Shown in pieces: positions 51,331 through 58,535 of a stretch of 64,000 nt of DNA. The stretch covers positions 1 to 64,000 of the forward strand of contig NZ_DLFW01000049.1 of NCBI RefSeq assembly GCF_002482385.1, read 5' to 3'. A model generated the notes under the pieces. The model was given only the letters and a program-made list of their open reading frames with translations, was not told where the DNA came from and did no database searches. This stretch comes from Dysgonomonas sp. UBA7710. Lineage in GTDB: Bacteria > Bacteroidota > Bacteroidia > Bacteroidales > Dysgonomonadaceae. Positions within the stretch are counted from its first letter, which is position 1. Each line of letters opens with the position of its first letter. A program made the position numbers and the translations under genes.

Positions 51331-51514
51331 ATGAGGGTGTGTCAAAAGGGGAACAGTACTATCAATGTACTACCCTCTTTGTCATCCTGAGTGTAACGAA
51401 GGATCTCGACCCTGAGAAACGAGATGTTTCACTCCGTTCAGCATGACAACCATCGGTCACAGGAGCGTAGCGTATGTAAATAGAAAGTGAAAAATACTTT
51501 TGACACACCCTCAT
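51331..51514. mobile_element. MITE-like element with 18-bp perfect terminal repeats
   Basis: ATGAGGGTGTGTCAAAAG at 51331-51348 is the exact complement of 51497-51514. The interior, about 51379-51450, carries the same hairpin-forming sequence as copy 1 at 671-741, in the opposite orientation (GAACGGAGTGAAACATCTCG on the minus strand). The ends differ from family 1 (GTGTGTCAAAAG instead of GGCTGTCTCAAAAG) but are clearly related. The element is 184 bp with no coding capacity. A target-site duplication is not obvious. Confidence 0.8.
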
Positions 51515-51535
51515 AACTATATATCAGCATAATGC

Positions 51536-52201
51536 TTATTCTTGTTCTGTATCGATAACTTTCCATACCACAGCCGAAATAGCAGCACCTAAGAACGGAG
51601 CCACAATGAACAGCCACAATTGAGACAGAGCTTCTGCTCCCTGAAAAATAGCAGGACCAATACTACGTGCCGGGTTTACCGATGTACCAGTAATAGGGAT
51701 ACATACAATATGCACCAGAACCAGGGTAAGACCGATCGCAACACCGGCAAACTGATTATTGGCACCTTTGGATGTCACACCTAAAACAACCAATACAAAT
51801 ATGAAGGTAAAGACCGTTTCGGCAACAAATGCCGGTAACAGATCGGTATAGCCGTTAGCCCCTGTAAAAGTTGTTGTTGAGCCGGAATCTTTTGCCAATA
51901 CATATAATATTGCTGAACCGATAATAGCGCCTATCACCTGAAAGATCATATACAAACCTGCATCCTTAGCCGATATCTTTTTAGATAACAACAAGCCCAG
52001 AGTGATTGCCGGATTGATATGACAGCCCGAAATCTTACCGATGGTATAAACCATAGCCAATACTGCCAATCCGAATGCAAATGCTACACCTAGTGTACCG
52101 ACCGAAGCAAACGGCTGCCCGGCTCCTGCAAATACTGCAGCACCACAACCCATAAGTACCAGAACCATAGTCCCGATCATTTCTGCTAAATACTTTTTCA
52201 T
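51536..52201 (-). CDS. aqpZ: Aquaporin (MIP family)
   Basis: 221 residues with six membrane helices and two half-helices, each with an NPA motif: GCHINPAITLG (about 59-69) and GTSVNPARSIGP (about 173-184). The second motif is followed by the selectivity-filter arginine. The length and the lack of the glycerol-facilitator insertion point to a water channel of the AqpZ type. It ends in a short acidic tail. It stands alone, and the MITE-like element begins 22 bases after its stop. Confidence 0.92.
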   Translation of the reverse strand: MKKYLAEMIGTMVLVLMGCGAAVFAGAGQPFASVGTLGVAFAFGLAVLAMVYTIGKISGCHINPAITLGLLLSKKISAKDAGLYMIFQVIGAIIGSAILYVLAKDSGSTTTFTGANGYTDLLPAFVAETVFTFIFVLVVLGVTSKGANNQFAGVAIGLTLVLVHIVCIPITGTSVNPARSIGPAIFQGAEALSQLWLFIVAPFLGAAISAVVWKVIDTEQE

Positions 52202-52351
52202 TGAATTTCTATTTTAATTAAACATTTGTGCTACTTGTGTAATTTTGTGTTAACTATATAGGATATGGCGAAGTTAAATATAAAATCGAATAAAAGATAA
52301 AAAAGCTACACTTTTTTTAGTTCTTCCATTTCCATTATTGCTACCATTCCC

Positions 52352-52359
52352 TATATTTG
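52352..52359 (+). promoter_or_regulatory. -7 box for the 52395 gene
   Basis: TATATTTG, 36 bases before the start codon. It may also drive the ABM lipoprotein gene that follows after 22 bases. Confidence 0.5.
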
Positions 52360-52394
52360 TAATGCTCAATTAATAAATATTAAATCTAACGCAT

Positions 52395-52907
52395 ATGAAG
52401 AAGTTATTGTTTTCGCTTTTCGCCTTTTTTATCTGTATATATGTATTCGGACAGGACTATAATGTTCCAAAGAATTATAAATTTGAGAATAAGGAGTCTT
52501 ATAAGACTTATGAGCCACAGATAAAAGAGACGATAGACTGGCTCCTGCAAACGCCTTTGGGTAAAGATGCAAATAAACGGCAGGAAGCCAATGCGTTTCT
52601 TATGGCCTGGTTGAGCGGAACACCGGATGTACATTTAAAAATGGATGCCGGTTTTATGATGAACTTCATCAAAATCAATCCTGAGCTGGTAATGCCTTTC
52701 ACTGCCGGATGGGCTAAATATTCGCTGGACAACGGATATTCGGAAGATGCATTGCAAGGAACAAAGGCGGGAGTGGAAACAGTTATCGCCTTTTACAGAA
52801 AAAACAGAGGATACCTCAAGAAAGACAGTAACATAGAAAAGTATGAAAAACTGATGGAAAAAGGAAAGCTGGAAACAGAAATAGAAAAAAAGCTAAAGAC
52901 GAAATAA
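52395..52907 (+). CDS. Exported protein of unknown function
   Basis: 170 residues with a signal peptide ending VFGQDYN. The mature part is helical and carries the segments KETIDWLLQTPLGKDANKRQE and LMAWLSGTPDVHLKM. It has no cysteine pair, metal site or membrane helix. I have seen similar MAWLSGxPDV proteins in Bacteroidota without a function. It is first in a pair with the ABM lipoprotein gene and shares its promoter. Confidence 0.65.
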   Translation: MKKLLFSLFAFFICIYVFGQDYNVPKNYKFENKESYKTYEPQIKETIDWLLQTPLGKDANKRQEANAFLMAWLSGTPDVHLKMDAGFMMNFIKINPELVMPFTAGWAKYSLDNGYSEDALQGTKAGVETVIAFYRKNRGYLKKDSNIEKYEKLMEKGKLETEIEKKLKTK

Positions 52908-52929
52908 TATTAAAAAATAAAAAACGACT

Positions 52930-53346
52930 ATGAGAAAAATTGTATTCACCGTATTATTCGGATTACTATGTATCGTTAGTTGCAGCAAAAAAGCTGAAAC
53001 AGCTCAGGATGATACCATCATTATAAAAACAGGCATGGATACTGAAGAAAGAACCGGTGATGAACTAAAAATAGCGGCTATCATGACCGTTAAGCCGGAA
53101 GCGATAAAAGATATGCTCCCTATATTCCAGGCAGTGGTACAGGGTAGCCAGGAAGAAGACGGCTGCATATTTTACAATGTACATCAGGATATTAACGACT
53201 CCACAAGGTTTATTATTCTGGAAGAATGGGAATCACAGGCCGCGATCGATCTTCACGGTAAGACCGACCACTTCAAAACATATCAGGAAGCATCCAAAAA
53301 TTTGATAGAGAAAAAAGAAGTAATAAAAATGAAACTGGTATATTAG
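52930..53346 (+). CDS. Lipoprotein with an antibiotic-biosynthesis-monooxygenase (ABM) domain
   Basis: 138 residues. The lipobox is CIVSC (C18), followed by a Lys/Asp-rich linker and a ferredoxin-like ABM domain (about 46-138: KIAAIMTVKPEAIKDML, then GCIFYNVHQDINDSTRFIILEEW). It is closely similar to the next protein, which lacks the signal peptide, so one fold occurs in both the envelope and the cytoplasm. ABM proteins act on quinones or as small redox or heme-related enzymes; the reaction here is unknown. Confidence 0.8.
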   Translation: MRKIVFTVLFGLLCIVSCSKKAETAQDDTIIIKTGMDTEERTGDELKIAAIMTVKPEAIKDMLPIFQAVVQGSQEEDGCIFYNVHQDINDSTRFIILEEWESQAAIDLHGKTDHFKTYQEASKNLIEKKEVIKMKLVY

Positions 53347-53369
53347 AATATAGATTCTATAAAAAGAGT

Positions 53370-53403
53370 AAAAGTTCCTGCATTATTTTCAGGGACTTTT
53401 ATC
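53370..53403 (+). terminator. Terminator after the ABM lipoprotein gene
   Basis: Arms AAAAGTTCCTG and CAGGGACTTTT (11 bp with one G-U), nine-base loop and T-run. Confidence 0.85.
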
Positions 53404-53458
53404 TTTAAAGAAAGATGATTTTATATCCGTGTAATCTGTAAAACACAAATAAAATACA

Positions 53459-53466
53459 TACTTTTG
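53459..53466 (+). promoter_or_regulatory. -7 box for the second ABM gene
   Basis: TACTTTTG, 28 bases upstream of the ATG at 53495. With the terminator before it, this makes the second ABM gene its own transcript. Confidence 0.55.
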
Positions 53467-53494
53467 TAACCTCAAACAATATATAAAAAAGGTT

Positions 53495-53785
53495 ATGATG
53501 GAACTGAAAATTGTTGCCGTTATCGTAGTAAAAGCTGCATATAAGGAAGAGTTGGAGAAGGTATTCCATACCGTAGTAGATGAAACCCGCAAAGAAACAG
53601 GAAATGTATCTTACGATTTACATCAGGATTGTAAAGACCCTTTAAAGTACACTATACTCGAGGTATGGAAATCACAGGCAGCTATCGACGAACATAACAC
53701 AAGTGCTCATTTTAAAGCCTTTGTGGCTGCAATAGAAGGTAAAATAGAAAACCTGACAGTGGATATAATAAAGAAAATATATTAA
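53495..53785 (+). CDS. Cytoplasmic ABM-family monooxygenase-like protein
   Basis: 96 residues, a single ABM domain: MELKIVAVIVVKAAYKEELE, then GNVSYDLHQDCKDPLKYTILEVW and SAHFKAFVAAI. YgiN-type quinol monooxygenases have this size and form dimers. It is a paralogue of the lipoprotein encoded upstream. It starts at 53495 or at the next codon (MM). A spacer with TATGCCAAT-type repeats separates it from aspS. Confidence 0.82.
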   Translation: MMELKIVAVIVVKAAYKEELEKVFHTVVDETRKETGNVSYDLHQDCKDPLKYTILEVWKSQAAIDEHNTSAHFKAFVAAIEGKIENLTVDIIKKIY

Positions 53786-53810
53786 AATACCAATGAGCTA
53801 ATAATTCAAT

Positions 53811-53868
53811 ATGCCGATATGCCAATGAGTAATATCGTTCGAATTGGCAGATTGACTAATTGGCATAT
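53811..53868. repeat. ATGCCAAT inverted repeat upstream of aspS
   Basis: ATATGCCAAT at 53817-53826 and its complement ATTGGCATAT at 53859-53868, with partial copies before and between. It could form a hairpin in the aspS leader, or just be another spacer repeat family. Confidence 0.55.
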
Positions 53869-53889
53869 TAGCACATTAAATTTATAATT

Positions 53890-55644
53890 ATGTACAGAAA
53901 TCATACTTGCGGAGAACTGACTCTTGCTGATGTAAATAAAGAAGTAACCCTTGCGGGATGGGTACAAAAAGTGCGTAAACTTGGTGGCGGAATGACCTTT
54001 GTCGATCTACGCGACCGTTATGGGATTACCCAACTGGCATTCAGCAAAGATGTAAACGCAGATTTGTATGAACAATCGAATAAGTTCGGGCGCGAATATG
54101 TATTGCAGGTAACAGGTACAGTACAGGAGCGTTCGAGCAAGAATATGAATATACCGACCGGCGAGATAGAAATCATCGTCAACAGGCTGGTTATTCTGAA
54201 TACATCAGAAGTTCCGCCTTTCACTATCGAAGACGAAACCGACGGTGGCGACGACTTGCGCATGAAATACCGTTATCTGGATTTACGCCGTACTTCCGTA
54301 CGCAAAAATCTGGAATTGCGTCATAAAATAGCCTTTGAAACGCGCCGTTTTCTGGACGAACGCCAGTTCATAGAAGTGGAGACTCCTGTATTGATCGGCT
54401 CTACCCCCGAAGGAGCGCGCGACTTTGTTGTGCCATCACGTATGAATCCGGGTGAGTTTTATGCTCTGCCGCAATCGCCCCAGCTATTCAAGCAATTGCT
54501 GATGGTATCGGGATTCGACCGTTATTTCCAGATTGTAAAATGTTTCCGCGATGAAGATCTTCGCGCCGACCGTCAGCCGGAATTCACCCAGATAGACTGT
54601 GAAATGTCGTATGTCAATCAGGAGGATGTGCTGAATATGTTTGAAGGACTGACCAAGCACCTGTTCAAAAAGGTAAAAGGTATAGACATCCCGGATTTCC
54701 CGCGCATGACGTATGCTCATGCGATGAAACATTACGGTTCGGATAAGCCGGATACTCGTTTTGGGATGGAATTCGTGGAAATTAAAGACCTGACCACAGG
54801 TAAGGATTTCGTCGTATTCGATTCTTCCGAATATGTAGGAGCTATCTGTGCCAAAGGCGCGGCATCATATACCCGTAAACAACTCGATGCACTTACCGAC
54901 TATGTAAAACGCCCGCAGATCGGGGCCAAAGGGCTTGTATATGTACGCTATGAAGCTGATGGCTCTCTGAAATCGTCCGTAGATAAATTCTATACAGCCG
55001 AAGACCTGAAAAAATGGGCGGAACGTTGTCAGGCAGAGCCGGGCGACCTTATCCTTATCATATGCGGCGAAACTGAAAAGGCACAGAAACAGCTATGTGA
55101 ACTTCGTCTCGAAGTAGGAGATCAACTGGGACTCCGCGATAAGAATAAATTTAATTGCTTGTGGGTTATCGACTTCCCTCTGCTGGAAAAAGACGAAGAA
55201 TTGGGACGCTTTTTTGCAAAGCACCATCCGTTTACCAGCCCGAAGGAAGAAGATATTCCATTACTGGATTCCGATCCGGGAGCTGTACGTGCCAATGCCT
55301 ATGACATGGTAATCAACGGTGTTGAAGTTGGTGGGGGTTCGGTTCGTATCCACAACAGCCAGTTGCAGAATAAGATGTTCCATGTACTCGGGTTTACCGA
55401 AGAAAAGGCTCAGGCTCAATTCGGCTTCCTGATGAATGCATTCAAATACGGAGCGCCTCCGCATGCAGGTCTGGCATTTGGCCTCGACCGTCTCGTATCT
55501 CTTTTCGCAGGGCTGGATAGTATCCGCGACTGTATTGCGTTCCCTAAAAACAATTCGGGACGTGACGTAATGATCGACGCGCCGGCTGTCCTTGAACAGG
55601 AACAATTGGATGAATTGAATCTGAAAGTGGTGATAAAGGAATAA
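53890..55644 (+). CDS. aspS: Aspartyl-tRNA synthetase
   Basis: 584 residues, a bacterial-type class II synthetase. The N-terminal OB fold (WVQKVRKLGGGMTFVDLRD) binds the anticodon, motif 2 is FRDEDLRADRQPEFTQID (about 219-236), the inserted GAD domain is about 290-415 and motif 3 is GLAFGLDRLVSLFAG near the C-terminus. It charges tRNA-Asp; the relaxed form that also charges tRNA-Asn cannot be told from the strict form by eye. It ends 50 bases before a MITE-derived hairpin that serves as terminator. Confidence 0.95.
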   Translation: MYRNHTCGELTLADVNKEVTLAGWVQKVRKLGGGMTFVDLRDRYGITQLAFSKDVNADLYEQSNKFGREYVLQVTGTVQERSSKNMNIPTGEIEIIVNRLVILNTSEVPPFTIEDETDGGDDLRMKYRYLDLRRTSVRKNLELRHKIAFETRRFLDERQFIEVETPVLIGSTPEGARDFVVPSRMNPGEFYALPQSPQLFKQLLMVSGFDRYFQIVKCFRDEDLRADRQPEFTQIDCEMSYVNQEDVLNMFEGLTKHLFKKVKGIDIPDFPRMTYAHAMKHYGSDKPDTRFGMEFVEIKDLTTGKDFVVFDSSEYVGAICAKGAASYTRKQLDALTDYVKRPQIGAKGLVYVRYEADGSLKSSVDKFYTAEDLKKWAERCQAEPGDLILIICGETEKAQKQLCELRLEVGDQLGLRDKNKFNCLWVIDFPLLEKDEELGRFFAKHHPFTSPKEEDIPLLDSDPGAVRANAYDMVINGVEVGGGSVRIHNSQLQNKMFHVLGFTEEKAQAQFGFLMNAFKYGAPPHAGLAFGLDRLVSLFAGLDSIRDCIAFPKNNSGRDVMIDAPAVLEQEQLDELNLKVVIKE

Positions 55645-55693
55645 TTCTGAATAGTAAATTCAGAAATAAATTTAATCGAAATACTTACTGAAA

Positions 55694-55755
55694 AGGGGCT
55701 GTCTTAAAAGTAATACTTTGCTAACGTAATATTACTTTTAAGACAGCCTCTTTTT
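55694..55755. mobile_element. Solo hairpin of MITE-like family 1, acting as a terminator
   Basis: A perfect 19-bp stem, GGCTGTCTTAAAAGTAATA (55697-55715) with its complement at 55730-55748, closes a 14-base loop and is followed by a T-run. Sequence and loop match the complement of the left end of the element at 621-778 (AGTAATACTTTGCTGACG versus AGTAATACTTTGCTAACG). It lies between the convergent aspS and TlpA genes and probably terminates both, so it is either a solo end or the unit from which the larger element grew. Confidence 0.75.
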
Positions 55756-55763
55756 ATATTCGA

Positions 55764-56873
55764 TCAATTTTTCTTGTCCAGTTCACGGGCTACCCTGCTT
55801 TTCATATTATCGCCCCGCAGGTCACGGGCCAATATTGTTCCGTCGGGACCGATAAGTATTATATGAGGTATACCTCTTACACCATACATTTTGGTAGGTA
55901 TCTCCTGCGCATTTATTATCTGCGGCCATTCTACTTTATCTTCTGTAATAGCCCTTTCCGTATCTTCCGGCTTATCCCATACGGCAACACCAACAATCTC
56001 GAATTTATCCCCTTTATATTTTTTGTATATTTCTTTCATATTCGGAGTTTCTCCCCTACAAGGGCCGCACCAGCTTGCCCAGAAGTCTACTAATATATAT
56101 TTGCCTTTTCCGGCATAATCCGACAGTGATACTTTTGTGCCATCAGGCTGCTCTATTGTAAAGTCACTAAATAACTGACCTTCAGCAGTCTTTTTCAGGG
56201 CATCATTTGTTTCCACAACTTTTTTCACCATTTCCAAGGAAGCAATATCTTTACTTAATTTGGCCACAGCAGTATCTATCTGACCTGTACGCATCCACAT
56301 CGACATCTCGTACAATACAACAGACCCGATAACATTATTTGTGTTAGCATCGAATGTATTTTCCATCAGGTCCATATATTTAGGAGTCCAGACTTTAATA
56401 AATATACTATCGAACTCTGCCTTGAACTTATCTTTATCCTTAATTTTATTTTTTAACTCCGTATAGATATTTTCTCTTTCCTTATACAGTTCACCCGTTT
56501 TCTTATTATAATCTGTCAATGCATCATTCAATGGAGTATTTGACGCTATGCCATCTTTTAAATTAACAATTATTCGTCCTGTATCCAGTATTAAAGGTAC
56601 ATATGCACCATCTTCAATGAATACTCCGGCATACCGGATAGTATCTGCGATTCCTTTAAATACAAATTTGTTGCTATCTATCAAAACGCTGTCGATCTTA
56701 TTATTTCCCAACCTATTATGATCGACAAGATAAATTTTCTGCCCATTATAGGTCGAATCAGCTATACCCTCAACCATATACCCGGGTATTACAGGCTGTT
56801 TTTTTTCACAGGAAACAATAATGGCCATACTTGTTACCATTATTAATAAAGCATGGATTGTTCTTATTTTCAT
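55764..56873 (-). CDS. TlpA-type thioredoxin-fold lipoprotein with DUF4369-like N-domain
   Basis: 369 residues from the ATG at 56873; the frame is open to 56978, but the lipoprotein signal peptide (lipobox IIVSC, C22) begins here. Residues about 25-130 resemble DUF4369, about 130-235 are helical, and the C-terminal thioredoxin domain carries the active-site CxxC in WASWCGPCRGETP with the cis-proline loop near VRGIPHIIL. It belongs to the AhpC/TSA-TlpA group that handles disulfides or peroxides in the envelope of Bacteroidota. The gene is convergent with aspS. Confidence 0.88.
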   Translation of the reverse strand: MKIRTIHALLIMVTSMAIIVSCEKKQPVIPGYMVEGIADSTYNGQKIYLVDHNRLGNNKIDSVLIDSNKFVFKGIADTIRYAGVFIEDGAYVPLILDTGRIIVNLKDGIASNTPLNDALTDYNKKTGELYKERENIYTELKNKIKDKDKFKAEFDSIFIKVWTPKYMDLMENTFDANTNNVIGSVVLYEMSMWMRTGQIDTAVAKLSKDIASLEMVKKVVETNDALKKTAEGQLFSDFTIEQPDGTKVSLSDYAGKGKYILVDFWASWCGPCRGETPNMKEIYKKYKGDKFEIVGVAVWDKPEDTERAITEDKVEWPQIINAQEIPTKMYGVRGIPHIILIGPDGTILARDLRGDNMKSRVARELDKKN

Positions 56874-57360
56874 ATTATTAAGTATTAGAATCGATAAATG
56901 TAAAATTTTTAAAATATCTTTCCCCAATAATACTGTTAAATAAACAAAAGAGGCTATTCTTCCAAACTTGCCGTACACAGACTTTGTAAAACGTGATTTG
57001 TGCCTGAAATAAAAGATTCCGGTCGTAATGGATAAAGATTTTCAAAGAAAATTATCTATATAGGCAGAAAGCTGATAGCATATAATATCAGTTCATCGTT
57101 CTTTGAAAATTTGAAATTACAAAAACAGGAAGAAACAGACAAAAGAGAAAAATGGGACAAAACTGTCAAGTTTGTCAGGTTTTTACAAAATAGTTACTGG
57201 TTACAAGTTTTGTCGCTTCGTATTTCTAAAGGCTAAAAGCGATTGGCTAATATCCAGAAAAAATTGACAGATAATAAAAAGTGAAAAAAGTGTCAGATTT
57301 GTCAGGTTTGTCAGGTTTTTACTCCTACCCTATCAGATACAGATACTTATCTGGGAATTC
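56874..57360. repeat. Spacer with TTTGTCAGG repeats
   Basis: The 540-bp spacer up to 57415 holds no gene I can support. CAAGTTTGTCAGGTTTTTAC at 57166-57185 recurs as CAGATTTGTCAGG plus CAGGTTTGTCAGGTTTTTAC at 57293-57320; related TGTCAAGTTTGTCAAG is in spacer A at 2607. Other pieces such as GTTACTGGTTACAAG match the GTTAC family. Confidence 0.5.
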
Positions 57361-57365
57361 AAAAA

Positions 57366-57392
57366 ACAGGGTTGCTCAAAGAACAACCCTGT
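57366..57392 (-). terminator. Terminator of the alpha/beta hydrolase gene
   Basis: Nine-bp perfect arms ACAGGGTTG and CAACCCTGT, nine-base loop, followed by T6 on the minus strand. Confidence 0.8.
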
Positions 57393-57415
57393 GGTATTTA
57401 AGCCTTGACTATGAT

Positions 57416-58384
57416 CTAGGGATATTGACAGCCAGAATGCTTTCGATCTTTAATCCAATGAACAGCAATGTCAACAGGTTCCGTAGAGTCCGAAAACGCC
57501 GTGTTATGACCTAATGTTGAAAATAGACAGTAGTCGTAATATCTCCCCTGCGCTTTGAGTGAGTTTAGACTATCCATCGATAACCTTACGGGGACTTGTA
57601 CATCCTTGTCGCCAAAAAGCCAAAGGCCCGGAATTGAAAGTTTACTAAGGACATCGCAAGGATCAGTACTTACAAATTGATCCAATTGATAACGATCCGG
57701 CTCATTACTTATACGTTCGCGTGCCTCCGGGATGTATTTACGCACATCTGCGTCGGTGTGACTATCCCAAAAATCGGGTTTTCCTTCTGTATAATGCTGA
57801 AAAATAAGCTGATCGAGAGTTGGAATAACAGCACCGCTAAACAATACCATAAAATCCACAATAGGATTGTTATTTGCGGCAATAGGAATTATCCACCCTG
57901 CCTGACTGATACCTACCAAACCAATGGGAATATTTTTATCTAACTGATGAAGTACATTTAGAGCGGTGCTTGCATCTTTAGCTAATAGAGTGAGATTAGC
58001 CGAATCAACGTTGTTAGTTCCTACTTCCGGACCGGCATAAATCCCTTCCGATTCGCCTACTCCGCGCTTGTCATAGGTTAACACCGAGATACCTTTTTCG
58101 GCCAAAAGCGATGCAAATTCTCTCATCCGGGGTGCCTGACCAGAACCATGTACAAGGACTACCGCTGCATGCGAATGCCGTGGCGTGTAAATTGTGCCGG
58201 CCAAAGTGACTCCTGCACTCTCAAATCTGATATCCTCAGCGGTCACGTCCGGCGATTGGGCTTTTACTTGATTCAAGGATACTAAGAGTAAGAGTGCAAA
58301 AAGACATCCCCTATAAAAAACAGCGATATTTATTAATCTATCAACGCTTTTAATATAACTTATAATACAATCTTTTTTTGTCAT
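57416..58384 (-). CDS. Exported alpha/beta hydrolase
   Basis: 322 residues with a hydrophobic export segment (about 26-43, ending VKAQ). Catalytic elements: oxyanion-side HGSGQAP at 79-85, nucleophile S160 in VGISQAG, acid D259 or D261 in FGDKDVQV, and H293 in LGHNTAF. YDKRGVGESEG near 104-114 is typical of the dienelactone-hydrolase or prolyl-oligopeptidase-like branch. It probably hydrolyses an ester or peptide in the periplasm; the substrate is unknown. The true start could be a few residues downstream. No neighbour shares the strand closely. Confidence 0.85.
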   Translation of the reverse strand: MTKKDCIISYIKSVDRLINIAVFYRGCLFALLLLVSLNQVKAQSPDVTAEDIRFESAGVTLAGTIYTPRHSHAAVVLVHGSGQAPRMREFASLLAEKGISVLTYDKRGVGESEGIYAGPEVGTNNVDSANLTLLAKDASTALNVLHQLDKNIPIGLVGISQAGWIIPIAANNNPIVDFMVLFSGAVIPTLDQLIFQHYTEGKPDFWDSHTDADVRKYIPEARERISNEPDRYQLDQFVSTDPCDVLSKLSIPGLWLFGDKDVQVPVRLSMDSLNSLKAQGRYYDYCLFSTLGHNTAFSDSTEPVDIAVHWIKDRKHSGCQYP

Positions 58385-58490
58385 ATTTCCAGATTTAAAT
58401 TAGTTTGATTCACTTTATAATAAGACATAACAGGCAAAAAAAGGTTACACATTTCTTAATAAAACACAAACATTCTTTTCAAAAAAGAAA

Positions 58491-58512
58491 GCATCTCACT
58501 TTTGAGATGCCT
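58491..58512 (-). terminator. Terminator of carB
   Basis: GCATCTCA and TGAGATGC pair perfectly around a four-base loop, followed on the minus strand by TTTCTTTTTTG. It lies 24 bases beyond the carB stop. Confidence 0.8.
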
Positions 58513-58535
58513 TCTAACATTATATAAACAAGTGA

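Noticed and set aside
53835..53850. GTTCGAATTGG as a tRNA T-loop
   Set aside because: No acceptor or anticodon stem can be built around it. No tRNA-like fold was seen in the window.
57281..57514. 77-codon open frame in the spacer before the alpha/beta hydrolase stop
   Set aside because: It runs through TTTGTCAGG repeats and the hydrolase terminator, and then antisense into the hydrolase gene. The composition follows the repeats and there is no ribosome site.
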